From positions 9,998 to 72,004 of the forward strand of contig MLAK01001137.1 of NCBI GenBank assembly GCA_001839685.1: DNA of 62,007 bases. Direction: 5' to 3'. Of this stretch, positions 33,501 through 42,832 are shown piece by piece. Every line of letters begins with the position of its first letter. Position 1 is the stretch's first letter. Below the pieces are notes generated by a model. It ran no database searches. It was not told the DNA's origin and saw only the letters and a program-made list of their open reading frames with translations. The DNA is from Tritrichomonas foetus (lineage: Eukaryota; Parabasalia; Tritrichomonadida; Tritrichomonadidae). Position numbers and translations under genes: made by a program.

Positions 33501-36500
33501 ACCCAGATCATTGCAAATTCTTGATTTTGAAAGGATTTTATGATATATTTTCCTCAATTTTAGAACAGGATCAAATTAAAGATTTTGATTCATGGATTTG
33601 TGAAGAATTTGAATTGCCAATTCCCGAAAATTGGTCAGGACTTAATGTCTCTGAACAATTTATTGAAGCTTTTCCAGAGCCAACACTTGGATCATTGACA
33701 ATTGAAGAAAATAAAATTTCGCCAATTGATTTCTCACTTCTTTCATCAAGAGCGATTGTTCATATTGAAGATGGTGGTGCAATGCCTCTCTTTATTAATG
33801 ACTTTGTTATACCCAATGCCAATTTTTTACAACCTGTTATTGTTTTTAATGCATCAATGGAAACTCGTTCAAATATTTTATTATTTGGGCCCAGTTTTTC
33901 CGGGAAGTCATCATTGCTTTCATTTGTTTTCCATAATAATAAAGATGTTTGTCCAATTGAAATCTCACTAAATAAATTAATTACTACTGGAGACATTATA
34001 GAAGTGATTAAAACACAAACAAGTTTAATGAGGAAACTAAAGATTAATATCGAGCCCCCAAAGCTATATGCTTTAGTATTTACTCATATTGATCAAGCAA
34101 GTTATCATGTTATAGAATTTATCAGAGAACTAATGGCAACATCTACATTAAACTTAACTTCAAGAATTGATCCAAAATTAATTGATTGTTTTCCATTATC
34201 AAATTATTTCATTGTAATTAAAGCAAACAAAATTAGTAATTTACCAAATAATTTCATCACTCATTTTACTCCAATTCAATTATTTGAATATCCTAAGAGT
34301 ACAAAATTGTATATTTGCAAGAAATCAATGAATGCATTTGGTATAAATAGTGATTTAATCCATATCATGAATGAAATTATAGACCTTTTGCAAGTATCTT
34401 TATCAAATATTTTGAATATAATTATGAGCATTTCACATATTCCTGAAAGAGCTGCAGCATCTGAAGATGATAAAATCATTGTTTTAAGATTATTATTATC
34501 TGATGTTTATTTCATGTGTTTCAATTGTGATATTGAAAAATTCAGAGAGTTTTTACAAAAAGCTAAACCAAAATTTGCTGAAATGAATTTTGGAAATGCC
34601 CAAGATACTTTTATCAATGAAAAAATATTATCTGCAATTAATTATCAATGGACGAATAAAATTGGTAAATTTAATACTCGAATTGTTAATTTAAATGATG
34701 AGTCAATGACGAAAAAGATGATGGACATAATGAAATCTAATGTTAGTTCTTTAACAATCTCAAACTTTGTTCAATTATCCATTTCACTTCTTCGTCCAGG
34801 TCATAATTGTGTAATTTCATCAATAACCGGAAGTGCTAGAATTTCGTTGTGCAAGCTCTTTGCTTCTATATTTTCTTTTACATTTGTCGATTTAACTGAA
34901 GTTCCAAATATGATGATTTCTATTAAAACGGGAATAAAATCCGCCATTGTTGAAAATAAATCACAGTTATTTATTCTAAGGGTGAATGAAAATAATATTC
35001 AGGATTATGATGTGCTTTGTTCAATTTTCGGGGATCATAATATGATTCATGCATTTTCAACGGAAGAACTTGATGAATTAATTCTTAAATTCTCAGCCCT
35101 TGATAAAATTGATAATAATTCCAGAAGAGAATGGATGCAAAAGATTCAATTCGTCATGAAATGTAGATGTCGTTTGGTAATTGCTAAAGATTGTAATATT
35201 GAACAAAGTCAAGAAATCTTTGATGATGTAAAAATTATTGCACCAACAAGGGAATCAATTTGTGAAAACTTCATATCAAGTCAGAATTTACGAAATGTAT
35301 TTTCAAACATTTTAACAAGAATCGATGATATGCTTCCAATACATCATCTCAATCTATTTTATGATTTTGTTAATTCATATCAATCATATTATGATAGAAA
35401 TACATTTGAACCTATCTATGATATTAAAACAGCACTTGACTTCATTAGTCGAATATCAACTGAACGAGGAGTTTTTATTGAATCTTTAGAAGCAATGAAG
35501 CCAGACCTGAATGCTCTTCAAAAAGAACATGATAATAAAAAGAAAGAAATTGATGAAATTATGTCCAAATTTAATGAAACTCGAGCAAAATTAAATGACG
35601 AAAAAGAGTTTAAAGAAAAAGATTTACTTGATAAAAAAGAAGAGCTAAAACATGCTCAAGAGGATTTTGCTAATACAAAGCCACTGATGAATGTTGCCCA
35701 GAAAGAAATTGATAACTTAACTGACAATGATGTTCAGCCGCTCAAATTGACACAAGGAATGACAGTTCCTGCGGTAAAAATAATGCTAGAAATTATATGT
35801 ATCACACGTGATGGTGATAAAAAAATTGCTGACAGTTTATTAAATGATCCGAGTCTTTTAAATTATATTAAAGGAATTAAACCTTTAAATATTAATCAGG
35901 AAATGCTTGATCAAATTAAACCATATTTAAATGAAGAAGATTTTCAAAGAAAGAATATTGAAACTGTTGCTCCAATTGTGATGGTGTTTTATCAATTTAT
36001 TCATGCTTTGGTACTTTTTGCTACCCAGAATTTACATATGAAATCAGTTGAACAAGAAGTTGAAGCACGTGAAGAAGCACTAAAAGTATTTTTAGAATCA
36101 ATGAAAGAAGAAATAAAAATCGTTGAAAATGCTGAAAAAGAAAATGAAGCGATAATTAATGAATACAAAGAAATTTCGAACAAACTTGCAAAAATGGAAG
36201 GCAGTTTTGCCTTGATTCAGGGCCAGAAAGACAAAATTGATTCAATTTTGAAAGATACAGAACAATTAATTAAAAGTTGGAATGAGTTTTATGATAAAAG
36301 CAAAGCCTGCACTGATATTAAATGTGGTGATTCAATACTGTATTCATTTTATCTTTCTTATTGTGGAATTTGTGATATTGACACACGAAAAGAAATGCTC
36401 AATATTGCAAATGATGAAATCATGAAGGCAAATATTGCAACATCATTCAGAAACCCATATGAATCAATTGCTGCTAAATTAACATCGAAATTAACTGTAA

Positions 36501-39500
36501 CAATAGCTAATTCCGATCTTCCCCACTGTATTTTACTCGACATTGAGCATGCTTTTAATACACCACAACCACCACTTTTGATTGATCCTGATAATATTAT
36601 AATTGAAGCATTTCTTAATGCAAATAAAGCTTATGTTGTTTCAATTAATTCCAGTGATTTTGAAGCAGCTTTAGCTGAATCAATGAAAGAAGGAAAAACT
36701 TTATTTATTATGGATGTTGATAATCTTCATCAAAATGTTTCTTTGGTCTTAAGATTATTCAAGAAAACTGGAGAAATCTGCTTAAATGGATTGAAATTCT
36801 CTAAGCACAATAATTTCAGGCCAATTTTCTTATCCAACTTTTCTGAGCCAGAAAGGTTGCCAAATGAATTAATTACAAGAACAACTATTATTAGTTCACA
36901 TTCATCATGCATGAATTATGTTAATTCATCGATCATGAAATCTTTCATCAGTCATTTTGAACCAAGGCGTGTTACCAATCTTTTGGACATTTATTCAGCA
37001 GAAACTTCTAAATATTTGTCGATTATTAATTTGGAGATTGAAATATTAAAGAATTTGAATAAAATGGCTGTTAATCGGCAAAATGATGAAAAGTATTCTT
37101 ATCTAGATGATATTAAAACTTTGGATGCTTTAATTGAAGTAAAAAATAATTACATTAACACAAAAAAGCAAATAATTAATGCTGAAAATGCAAAGAAAGA
37201 AATTGAAGAATCGATTGAACCACTAAAACCAATTATCTCCCTTTGTAGTACAATTTGGCTTTGCTTATCCCGATACATGCCTAAAGTCCAGCCACATTAT
37301 CGATTCCAGTTTCATCATTTCATTCAAACAATTCATACTACACTTCACGGATTCACTTCAATTCGAACTTCAAAAATTACTGATTCTCAAAAGAAAGAAA
37401 TCCGAAAAGTTCTTCTTGATTCCATTTTACAGTGGCTTTATCCTGCCTTCACTTTACGTGATGTAATCTTCTTTATGTTCTTAACTGCATTTTTATCACA
37501 GCAACAAAGCTTTGATGACCTTTCTCTAATTATTAGTAATTTAAGTGAAAAGCTTTGTCTCAAATATTCCACTGAAAAACGAGAAATTGGACTTGAAAAC
37601 ATTATTGATTTATTGAAAACAGCAAATGCATCAGATTTCTTTGATTTAACATTAACTTATGTGCTTCAATTTTTTGGTGATGATATTATACAAAACTATC
37701 CTGTTTTCCAAGTAGAAAACGTCTTTGGCCCAACACCAGCAACACCAACAATGTTAATTTCGAATGATTTTCATGATATTTCTGGACTAATTATCAGTTT
37801 TGTGATAAGTCGTGCAAGATTGAATAATTTTGTAAGTTATTCTTTGTGTGATGATCCTAAAATTCTAAAAGATGCTTTAGAAGGAACAACTACAGCGATG
37901 AATAGAGGGAATTGGGTTCTTCTCCATTATTGGAAGAGCTCTCGAAAAGCTGCTGAAGTTTTGAATCAAATCATGTTTTTATTACATTCAACAACACTCA
38001 ATTCTAATTTTAGACTTGTTGTAAATGTTCATTCAACAGATTATATTTCACCACTTCTGTTTTCGAAATGTAAAAGAATGGTAATTGAACCTTTCCCAAG
38101 TGTTAAGCAAATCATGAGAACAATCTACACCAACTTTGGCCAAAATCTGAGATATGATATAAATGCTAAGCTGTATAAGCGTATATTTTATGTAATAAGT
38201 ATTACTTTAGCCCATCTTCAATTCCGTAGCTTTTTAAAGCCTGTTGGATTTAAACTATTTTGTGGGTCCTCTCTTCATGCCATCAAAGAGATTCTAGATT
38301 ATATCAAGCCAATACTTGATGGAGATATTTCTATTCGTTGCCTGCGTGATTTTGTTCAAGATATTGCATTTGGTAACCAAATCATTGAAACACAAGATCG
38401 TCGTTGCATGAGAGCTATAATTGCAACAATGTTCCAACAGGGTATTCTTGATGATAATTATAACTTTTTAGAATCATCATCAAATGAAAATCAATTTTGG
38501 ATTCCGCCTGTAGATGGCTCATTAAGTGCTTATCAAACGCATATTAAAAATATGCCACTTTTTCAAACAACTGACGTTATTTTGGCCAATAGAAACACAT
38601 CAATGCCATTTCTTAAATGGAGACTATCTGAATATTTGTCTACGCCATTTTTATCAATTCTCGAGGATGATGAGCAAGATTCAAACTCTTCACCTAACAA
38701 TGCTTTTAATCATATCAATAAGGACAATGATGATGGAAATGAAATAGCTGCTGTAAATAGTGATGAAGCAGAAAAGTATTATATAGACACAGAAGCTGCA
38801 CTACCAAGCATCATTGAATCGATTGAAGTAGTTGAAATGTCACCACTTCAACTGTTCTGGCTAAGTGAAATTGACTTTTTGAATCATATTTTAATTGTAA
38901 TAAGAAATGACTTAAAGACTAGAAATAAAGCAATTAAAAGAGAATTATCTGAAGATAAAGTTCCACAAAAATGGAAACTATTGTCAGGATTGCCCACAAT
39001 GTCTAACCTAAAGCAATTTTTGCTGATTTTAGGTGAAAAAAGGAAATTTTTCCTTGATTGTATCAAAGAACCATTCGTAAAACAAATTAATATAAGACTA
39101 ATTGAAAATCTAAAAGGTTTCTTTTCTGCTTACATTCATGAATTTGCAAATAAAAAAGGCTATGAAGCAAATGGAATCACCTATGAATTATCTCTTGTTG
39201 ATTCTGCTGAAGTTGATGAGTGCTCATTAATAATTCATGGACTATCTGCCTTGAATGGGCAAATTGAGCATAATCGCATGACTACACCACAAGCTAATGA
39301 TTGTGAAGGGTTTGTTGCATTTCCACCAATGAAATTTACATTGACAAATCTGAATCAACGCTCCAGTAATACGTTTATATGCCCTTTATATAAATATATT
39401 TTCGTTCCAGGAAGCATTGATCCAAACAGTATTTATATGTTTGATGGAGAAACACAAAATTATATCATGGATATTTGTATTCCAACTGAACGTGGCGATC

Positions 39501-39559
39501 GATGGTGGCTTCTTAATGGAACTGCTTTATATTGTCATGTTCCTCAAACATTTTTGTAA
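27569..39559 (+). CDS. Divergent dynein heavy chain (axonemal type)
   Basis: 3996 aa, the length of single-headed inner-arm dyneins. The N-terminal tail/linker occupies ~1-1400. Six-AAA motor: AAA1 P-loop 'GPFGVGKTE' at 1422-1430; AAA2 'GPCNSGKT' at 1730-1737; AAA3 'GPSFSGKS' at 2107-2114; AAA4 with a weakened 'TGSARISL' near 2421; a coiled-coil stalk (~2645-2910) with the microtubule-binding tip between its arms ('KPLMNVAQKEIDNL...'); and the AAA6 hallmark 'RGNWVLLH' near 3448. The end 'CPLYKYIFVPG...' fits the dynein C-terminal domain. Dyneins drive flagellar beating or retrograde transport. The AAA1 Walker B reads 'WILFSEID' (Ser1474-Glu1475) instead of 'CFDEFN'. The start may instead be the second ATG at 27602 (MSKSKKSLN). 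The stop reads TAAA. Family certain; arm type inferred. Confidence 0.93.
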   Translation: MLFEKERYLITMSKSKKSLNNEDELIPQVKNMPKIRKSSLAPHGMNLNEKTLFDTVLIETNTTAFNIVAPGTGAGEAFLRYKNPCLLAMGNKAKISKSTQAPKTSMGNRRMLPPLGQGITSLLSKKPLADLPDPPMALIESVKNREELERLSLNFNEDPVAYFSKRKDGRGHLFIYMKYAKTRDDPTFSPYELVKVPHCDIGKDYFTMSASGVTHVEPDGTTDHISLDIWAKEESIFKAIRKLKTFQNYMLWKPLRLWKYFIMERRYNEIADDVIDKPIFYNECFTSATVAVSMLLEKSDEIISNKLHCFYPARKYTMDEFRKLCESNLNSLKDEYSDFINEVTVLVSQLDTMLSDPEILQVRDNEFAEIRRKNPNIGQLIVLERKKDAERIRRTEQMSEEMNYLVNYLRMVDYMILESLRTSCFHAYKVAEMNCLQDLSAIFLVNIFFSDDGKVSFKPSVDDLKSEVHRQLSIVFKTIDTLPRLLRATSLRHILRNSKINIPVLFDDGPDFQNITSCSPLLEDVERNIIAVIDHSYKEAEVYSEIFVDFYPLYKLGQTWDVRNFVITSSGEPYKGTLSYSDRLSTDEDDEYLIHPERSPILDFDIMKQLIDQLHVEIKRVGTIKSGNTRGIIHIDSRNLKTILTPIPMRSLQDVEKMLKDLMVFKSELMNRVFRAYLLRLKVDPTTLEAFVDFCELHQKTVDLIPQMKYEIQFIDKLCSLIEDSGFEVVKNQLHQPFHVFKLEQAAAQQVRNAHSERFEFLLSQVIKAKERKLAKYKEKSVNNIPMSAVDINVDNFYKQTLILKAKVEKIKPTIEANIHFQDVLNMKTTDFPELAEIESNVEFSEKLYHVIRLWESLHSKTKDVPFIHLDMNGFIVDANSLQREIEKLRDQWKKPSPILSEITVDFQEFLPYLDQLSQLSFGRMQIRHWNQLFDECGQSDTYNPSVTIQQLLSYGILSSGDKIKQITINSQGESQLENEFRTLKEHWNEVEVPLKDQLPGFDEDLRLAPLYPLISEINDTAITLNSMMVNKFVHGILPSVLELAQNLDLIIQILDQWQKFELNWVVISNLMKKKDVIQILPNQSSRFDVIQEKWQGIVAHVLQDKRLFHVCSYPNLMTEFEENNKSFEVIFSSLTALIDKKRETIPRLYFLSNDEIIKLLSTNDFSVFTSEIVKTMMHISQLSFSSEKESETKVESEHAFSEININGLIGEDGDNLQFLNPTSCDAPIEEWVPQVYESMKDATKEAVAVSLSRYSSTSLEDWIMTVTSYIAFLTLQVSFTRGIEDCFSNLETSPKVFLAYQNNLKSKIQVLMNLMTTPLSSTELMKVSSILTNFISYFERAKMLHSRVQQNSSKQTWHDMLKFKYDTSTMDITIQFGDNTWSHDHEFWGRASSLMITPAIEHSLMNICQARVYDQIPLIFGPFGVGKTEIIRTFASYLGKFVYSAASFPSFANHLLRTVLTGAALSGSWILFSEIDQLNSSSLSFLFDSIRAINDSKTADGSACFLNGNLIVVNPSTRIFLTSSLDKYTHSVIPPQLKVYVRPISISAPLVKKIVETKLLSNGYKSSKEISEHLDSFVSAMVPMFKLSDSRLQHCLKIINSDQDLIRQLMHSNKVEFVNYYEDPKTTEQFSIARSAFEHFRSMIDDSKINLLIDLLYMHFPLFDSFEKFKQYISNNFNFYIDKATQIIKQVIIEASTTMDVDFPIEYLTEKVINLFQLMRTSPCIIIFGPCNSGKTILIDLLSKAYRKMVQDADIVNHFKGIMPMKIRTVYQNSDTWENIFGSADEDPTQGTVWRYGQFQTALTNLNFYQNSHHRILKFDGKMSSKFTKFLFQFVSEGSCFRINSLGSFAADSTFHCFVETDDISNLTPEILSVCGLLSMSNLQIEKGQLNIMKIPKLRYPNFIFSIIKNKFKDHFSDEDFQILSTIFNEVSPRIIEKVVTLPTLVDFKFLADKYAKKAGIYGLQYITNKHINVVENPDHCKFLILKGFYDIFSSILEQDQIKDFDSWICEEFELPIPENWSGLNVSEQFIEAFPEPTLGSLTIEENKISPIDFSLLSSRAIVHIEDGGAMPLFINDFVIPNANFLQPVIVFNASMETRSNILLFGPSFSGKSSLLSFVFHNNKDVCPIEISLNKLITTGDIIEVIKTQTSLMRKLKINIEPPKLYALVFTHIDQASYHVIEFIRELMATSTLNLTSRIDPKLIDCFPLSNYFIVIKANKISNLPNNFITHFTPIQLFEYPKSTKLYICKKSMNAFGINSDLIHIMNEIIDLLQVSLSNILNIIMSISHIPERAAASEDDKIIVLRLLLSDVYFMCFNCDIEKFREFLQKAKPKFAEMNFGNAQDTFINEKILSAINYQWTNKIGKFNTRIVNLNDESMTKKMMDIMKSNVSSLTISNFVQLSISLLRPGHNCVISSITGSARISLCKLFASIFSFTFVDLTEVPNMMISIKTGIKSAIVENKSQLFILRVNENNIQDYDVLCSIFGDHNMIHAFSTEELDELILKFSALDKIDNNSRREWMQKIQFVMKCRCRLVIAKDCNIEQSQEIFDDVKIIAPTRESICENFISSQNLRNVFSNILTRIDDMLPIHHLNLFYDFVNSYQSYYDRNTFEPIYDIKTALDFISRISTERGVFIESLEAMKPDLNALQKEHDNKKKEIDEIMSKFNETRAKLNDEKEFKEKDLLDKKEELKHAQEDFANTKPLMNVAQKEIDNLTDNDVQPLKLTQGMTVPAVKIMLEIICITRDGDKKIADSLLNDPSLLNYIKGIKPLNINQEMLDQIKPYLNEEDFQRKNIETVAPIVMVFYQFIHALVLFATQNLHMKSVEQEVEAREEALKVFLESMKEEIKIVENAEKENEAIINEYKEISNKLAKMEGSFALIQGQKDKIDSILKDTEQLIKSWNEFYDKSKACTDIKCGDSILYSFYLSYCGICDIDTRKEMLNIANDEIMKANIATSFRNPYESIAAKLTSKLTVTIANSDLPHCILLDIEHAFNTPQPPLLIDPDNIIIEAFLNANKAYVVSINSSDFEAALAESMKEGKTLFIMDVDNLHQNVSLVLRLFKKTGEICLNGLKFSKHNNFRPIFLSNFSEPERLPNELITRTTIISSHSSCMNYVNSSIMKSFISHFEPRRVTNLLDIYSAETSKYLSIINLEIEILKNLNKMAVNRQNDEKYSYLDDIKTLDALIEVKNNYINTKKQIINAENAKKEIEESIEPLKPIISLCSTIWLCLSRYMPKVQPHYRFQFHHFIQTIHTTLHGFTSIRTSKITDSQKKEIRKVLLDSILQWLYPAFTLRDVIFFMFLTAFLSQQQSFDDLSLIISNLSEKLCLKYSTEKREIGLENIIDLLKTANASDFFDLTLTYVLQFFGDDIIQNYPVFQVENVFGPTPATPTMLISNDFHDISGLIISFVISRARLNNFVSYSLCDDPKILKDALEGTTTAMNRGNWVLLHYWKSSRKAAEVLNQIMFLLHSTTLNSNFRLVVNVHSTDYISPLLFSKCKRMVIEPFPSVKQIMRTIYTNFGQNLRYDINAKLYKRIFYVISITLAHLQFRSFLKPVGFKLFCGSSLHAIKEILDYIKPILDGDISIRCLRDFVQDIAFGNQIIETQDRRCMRAIIATMFQQGILDDNYNFLESSSNENQFWIPPVDGSLSAYQTHIKNMPLFQTTDVILANRNTSMPFLKWRLSEYLSTPFLSILEDDEQDSNSSPNNAFNHINKDNDDGNEIAAVNSDEAEKYYIDTEAALPSIIESIEVVEMSPLQLFWLSEIDFLNHILIVIRNDLKTRNKAIKRELSEDKVPQKWKLLSGLPTMSNLKQFLLILGEKRKFFLDCIKEPFVKQINIRLIENLKGFFSAYIHEFANKKGYEANGITYELSLVDSAEVDECSLIIHGLSALNGQIEHNRMTTPQANDCEGFVAFPPMKFTLTNLNQRSSNTFICPLYKYIFVPGSIDPNSIYMFDGETQNYIMDICIPTERGDRWWLLNGTALYCHVPQTFL

Positions 39560-39880
39560 ATTGTTTATTATATAGTAAATAGAGATACAAAAACAAAATT
39601 ATTATTTCATTTTTCTACTTGTTTTTTATTATTTATCTAAAACATAACTAATATTTTAATACAATGACGAAATTAAGTATATTCGTAAAAATAATGACTT
39701 AAAATCATGAAATTTGCAGACCAGAATGAAATTATAATAATGATAATCATAATAATAATAATATGATATATATATAATGAAATAAAAAGTAGCAAAAGAA
39801 ATGTATAAGTCCGCATTATGTTTATTATTGTAATATATAATATAGTGGTATAGCTATTAAAATATAAAACCAAATTAAAA
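39560..39880. other. Convergent spacer, AT-rich
   Basis: Spacer between the 3' ends of the dynein and exportin genes. It contains imperfect ATA/AAT simple repeats around 39735-39780. Nothing else seen. Confidence 0.5.
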
Positions 39881-42832
39881 TTAAGCAAAACATGTCATTT
39901 GCATTTCACTCTGAAGTTGAGTTTCCAATCTTTGTTTTTCAATTTGGAGTTCATCTCTCATCAAATCAGGATCATTTCTTCCAACTCTTTTCGTATTTAT
40001 CATGAAATCTCTCAAATACTGCCTGAATGTGAATTTGTCATTTATTGCATGTGATAATGCCACTAAAAGTTCAAGATTAGGTTCAACTGGCATTAATGGG
40101 AACAAACTTTGTTGAATAGCTCCAGCTACATCCATCAACTTCTGTTGAGTATTTGGAATCTTCAGTAATTGAGCCAATAATTCGCATAATTCATTAAAAG
40201 CGAAATTATGTTGTGTGTCAGTCAGCAGTTTAACAGATTCAACAACTAGAATTGCAGAATGACCACTTTGTGCAAAAGAATTCGCAAATTCTGGTGGAGA
40301 ATTTTCTCTTGCAGCTTCAATGAATTCAGCGAGGACACGAATAGCTTTTTGACAGATTTCTGGTTGATGGTGAGATGCAAGAAATCGAATAGTATTAATA
40401 AAACTATTCAAAGCATTTGCATCAAAACCAATGATGAAATTAAAGCATCCATGAATGACTCCACCAATAAAATCAATCAAAGCAACTCGATGTGAATATA
40501 AATTATTACATTCACCAAGAATTGCCTGCACAGTAGGCATAAACAGAGATGAAAAAAGTAAATTTAAATGGGGCGCAATTAAATTGGAACATGTTTCAAA
40601 AAGAAGTCCAAAAAGGCGAAGTAAATTCGGCGCACGACATTCAGGCAGAGAATTAACAAAACCATCAACTAATTGAAGACTTGTTTCAATAATAAGTTGA
40701 TCAGATGTTTGATAGAGTGCAGGAAGACGTTTAGCATATAATTCTATTGTAGAAACAATAGAAGTTTTGACTCTACTTATAATTAATGCACCCTCTTCGT
40801 TTTCCACAGGTAAAGAAGTATAAACTTGGTAACAACGAACAAAAGTTGGAAATAAAGTAACTGCATATTGGAAAAAATGAGGGCCTAAAACATTAGATAA
40901 TTGCCCATAAGATCTCATTGTATTAATAATTTCAATTGGATTTTGTGTAAAGTCATTTGACAATTCTTTCCATTTTGTATCAATTGGAAACAATAATAAA
41001 CTCAACAGTTGATCTTTTCGCATCTGCTTTTCGGTATTATTTAATAATGATACAATTATTTGTGCAGCTGGTTTAGAAACAAATTGGATTACGTCATTAG
41101 ATGCTAAATTTCCAATAAATGGTTCTACAAAACCATTATTTACAAATGCTTTCTGAATAGCTTCGTGTGAAAGTAATTTTTCGGTTGCAAAAACTGCGTA
41201 AGGACGAAGTTGATCATTTTGAAGCATTTGAACTACTCGCTCAGCAAAAGTATGCAAGAGTTGTGGTTGTGTCGCAAGGAATCTTGTCTGTTGTGACGAA
41301 TACCATAGAAAAGCACGAGGTTTACTCAAAATATTATCAGAAGAAACAATTTCAAACACTTTTGAAATAAATGCATCACATATAGGAGATGTTAAGCAAG
41401 CAGCTGCCCAAACAAATTTATTATATATATCTTCTTGAGTTGCTGCATTCTCTAAAAACTTCATTAAAGCTGTAAATACCTCAGAACTATTCATATTGCA
41501 TAAGAAAACCAAAGTTGCCTTCATTGGTGCATAAACAGGTGATGTTGTTTCAATTATCTCGGTAAATTGAACACCATCTTCATCTTCACGCTCAGTTTCT
41601 TCAAAAGGAAAGACAAATCTTGTGAGAATGATTTGTGTTAGAGTTGAGAATGAAGGCCCATAAAGAAGAAGAGGTGCATTGTTATTTTTCACGCGTAATT
41701 CATTATGAACACGACGAGTAACTGACATCCAAAACTCGAAACAAGTGTGAAAAGATGAATTTTCAGCAAAACTTGTCACTTGGATCATCCATGTTGCTGC
41801 AATTCTTGCCCAATTGCCTTCATCAATACTTTCAATCACCGAAGGGAAACGAGTCATATAGGCAGTGATAGATGTGGCAAAAACTTCAATAAATTGAGCT
41901 GTCATTGATGAAAATGAATTCGAATCAGTAAAAACAGTACTTAACCCTTGCATGATAGTCTTAAAAACAACAGGAATCATTTGAGAGAAGCCCTCAGGCA
42001 TAACTGAAGCTGTTGCAATTTCCCCAAAGATATCTACCACCTCAAGAGCGAATTCTGGATTATTGATGAAATTTTCACTTAACACAGCGAAAATCGGAGT
42101 TGCAATAAAGAAACGAACATCAACAAGGGTACAAAAACTTTTTATTGCTTTTAATGTAGAATGAATCATATCTGAATTCAATTTATTCAAATTTGATTGA
42201 TTATTGAAAATTTGAGTGTTTTGTTTGAACAAACCTGTTGGATTTGTGAGGATAGTTTGAACAACTTCGAAAATTTGAGGGAATTGTGTTTCAAAAGCAT
42301 CATTCATTTCAATTGACCTTGATGCAGTTATTCCTCTTTCAATATAATTTTTGATGTCTTCTGCAAGTTGCTCAAGAATAAGCATTCCATTCATGCATGC
42401 TTGACTAGAATTTTGCATAGATTGAAGTAAATCAGTTATAAAATTCGGATAATTTTTTGGCCATTCGTATTTTAAAATCTCAACGATGGCTTCATTCGCT
42501 TTATTCAAGCAATTAATTGGCGCATTTTCTTGTGCCAGTTTTACTGTTTGTGGAAAAAGAAATTGAATTAACGAACTTTTTGTGGCTTCATCGAATGATG
42601 ACCAAAAAGTTGTGATTGTGTTTTTGAGGATGTTCAACATTATAAACTTGGTTGAATAACTACAGCCTGAATTTAAGACAGAATTGGCAGCTAGCCAAGC
42701 ATCTGGTCGAGCCGAAAATATTTCCAACGCTCTTCTGGCTTCATTGTTTGTAGGGTTAGCGTTCATTTCTAAAACAGTTGAATCAAGGAATTGAATGTCA
42801 ATGGGCACACCAGGGGTGGTCAATGACTCCAT
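39881..42832 (-). CDS. XPO1: Exportin-1 (CRM1) nuclear export receptor
   Basis: 983 aa from ATG 42832 (MESLTTPG). An upstream in-frame TTG is not used as a start. The HEAT-repeat karyopherin fold is visible throughout. Near the N-terminus 'ALEIFSARPDAWLAANSVL' and 'TKFIMLNILKNTITTFWSS' match the importin-beta N-terminal and CRM1 region ('HPDAW...', 'ILENVIKTRW'), and 'VEILKYEWPKNYPNFITDLL' matches the highly conserved 'LVQILKQEWPKHWPTFI'. 'FEFWMSVTRRVHNELR' matches 'LEYWNHLAAELY'. The C-terminus 'FTFRQYLRDFMINTKRVGRND' matches 'AFKEHLRDFLVQIKEFAGED'. CRM1 carries proteins with leucine-rich export signals out of the nucleus with Ran-GTP. It is about 90 residues shorter than the human protein. 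The gene shares a 245-bp divergent upstream region with the golgin gene. Confidence 0.92.
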   Translation of the reverse strand: MESLTTPGVPIDIQFLDSTVLEMNANPTNNEARRALEIFSARPDAWLAANSVLNSGCSYSTKFIMLNILKNTITTFWSSFDEATKSSLIQFLFPQTVKLAQENAPINCLNKANEAIVEILKYEWPKNYPNFITDLLQSMQNSSQACMNGMLILEQLAEDIKNYIERGITASRSIEMNDAFETQFPQIFEVVQTILTNPTGLFKQNTQIFNNQSNLNKLNSDMIHSTLKAIKSFCTLVDVRFFIATPIFAVLSENFINNPEFALEVVDIFGEIATASVMPEGFSQMIPVVFKTIMQGLSTVFTDSNSFSSMTAQFIEVFATSITAYMTRFPSVIESIDEGNWARIAATWMIQVTSFAENSSFHTCFEFWMSVTRRVHNELRVKNNNAPLLLYGPSFSTLTQIILTRFVFPFEETEREDEDGVQFTEIIETTSPVYAPMKATLVFLCNMNSSEVFTALMKFLENAATQEDIYNKFVWAAACLTSPICDAFISKVFEIVSSDNILSKPRAFLWYSSQQTRFLATQPQLLHTFAERVVQMLQNDQLRPYAVFATEKLLSHEAIQKAFVNNGFVEPFIGNLASNDVIQFVSKPAAQIIVSLLNNTEKQMRKDQLLSLLLFPIDTKWKELSNDFTQNPIEIINTMRSYGQLSNVLGPHFFQYAVTLFPTFVRCYQVYTSLPVENEEGALIISRVKTSIVSTIELYAKRLPALYQTSDQLIIETSLQLVDGFVNSLPECRAPNLLRLFGLLFETCSNLIAPHLNLLFSSLFMPTVQAILGECNNLYSHRVALIDFIGGVIHGCFNFIIGFDANALNSFINTIRFLASHHQPEICQKAIRVLAEFIEAARENSPPEFANSFAQSGHSAILVVESVKLLTDTQHNFAFNELCELLAQLLKIPNTQQKLMDVAGAIQQSLFPLMPVEPNLELLVALSHAINDKFTFRQYLRDFMINTKRVGRNDPDLMRDELQIEKQRLETQLQSEMQMTCFA

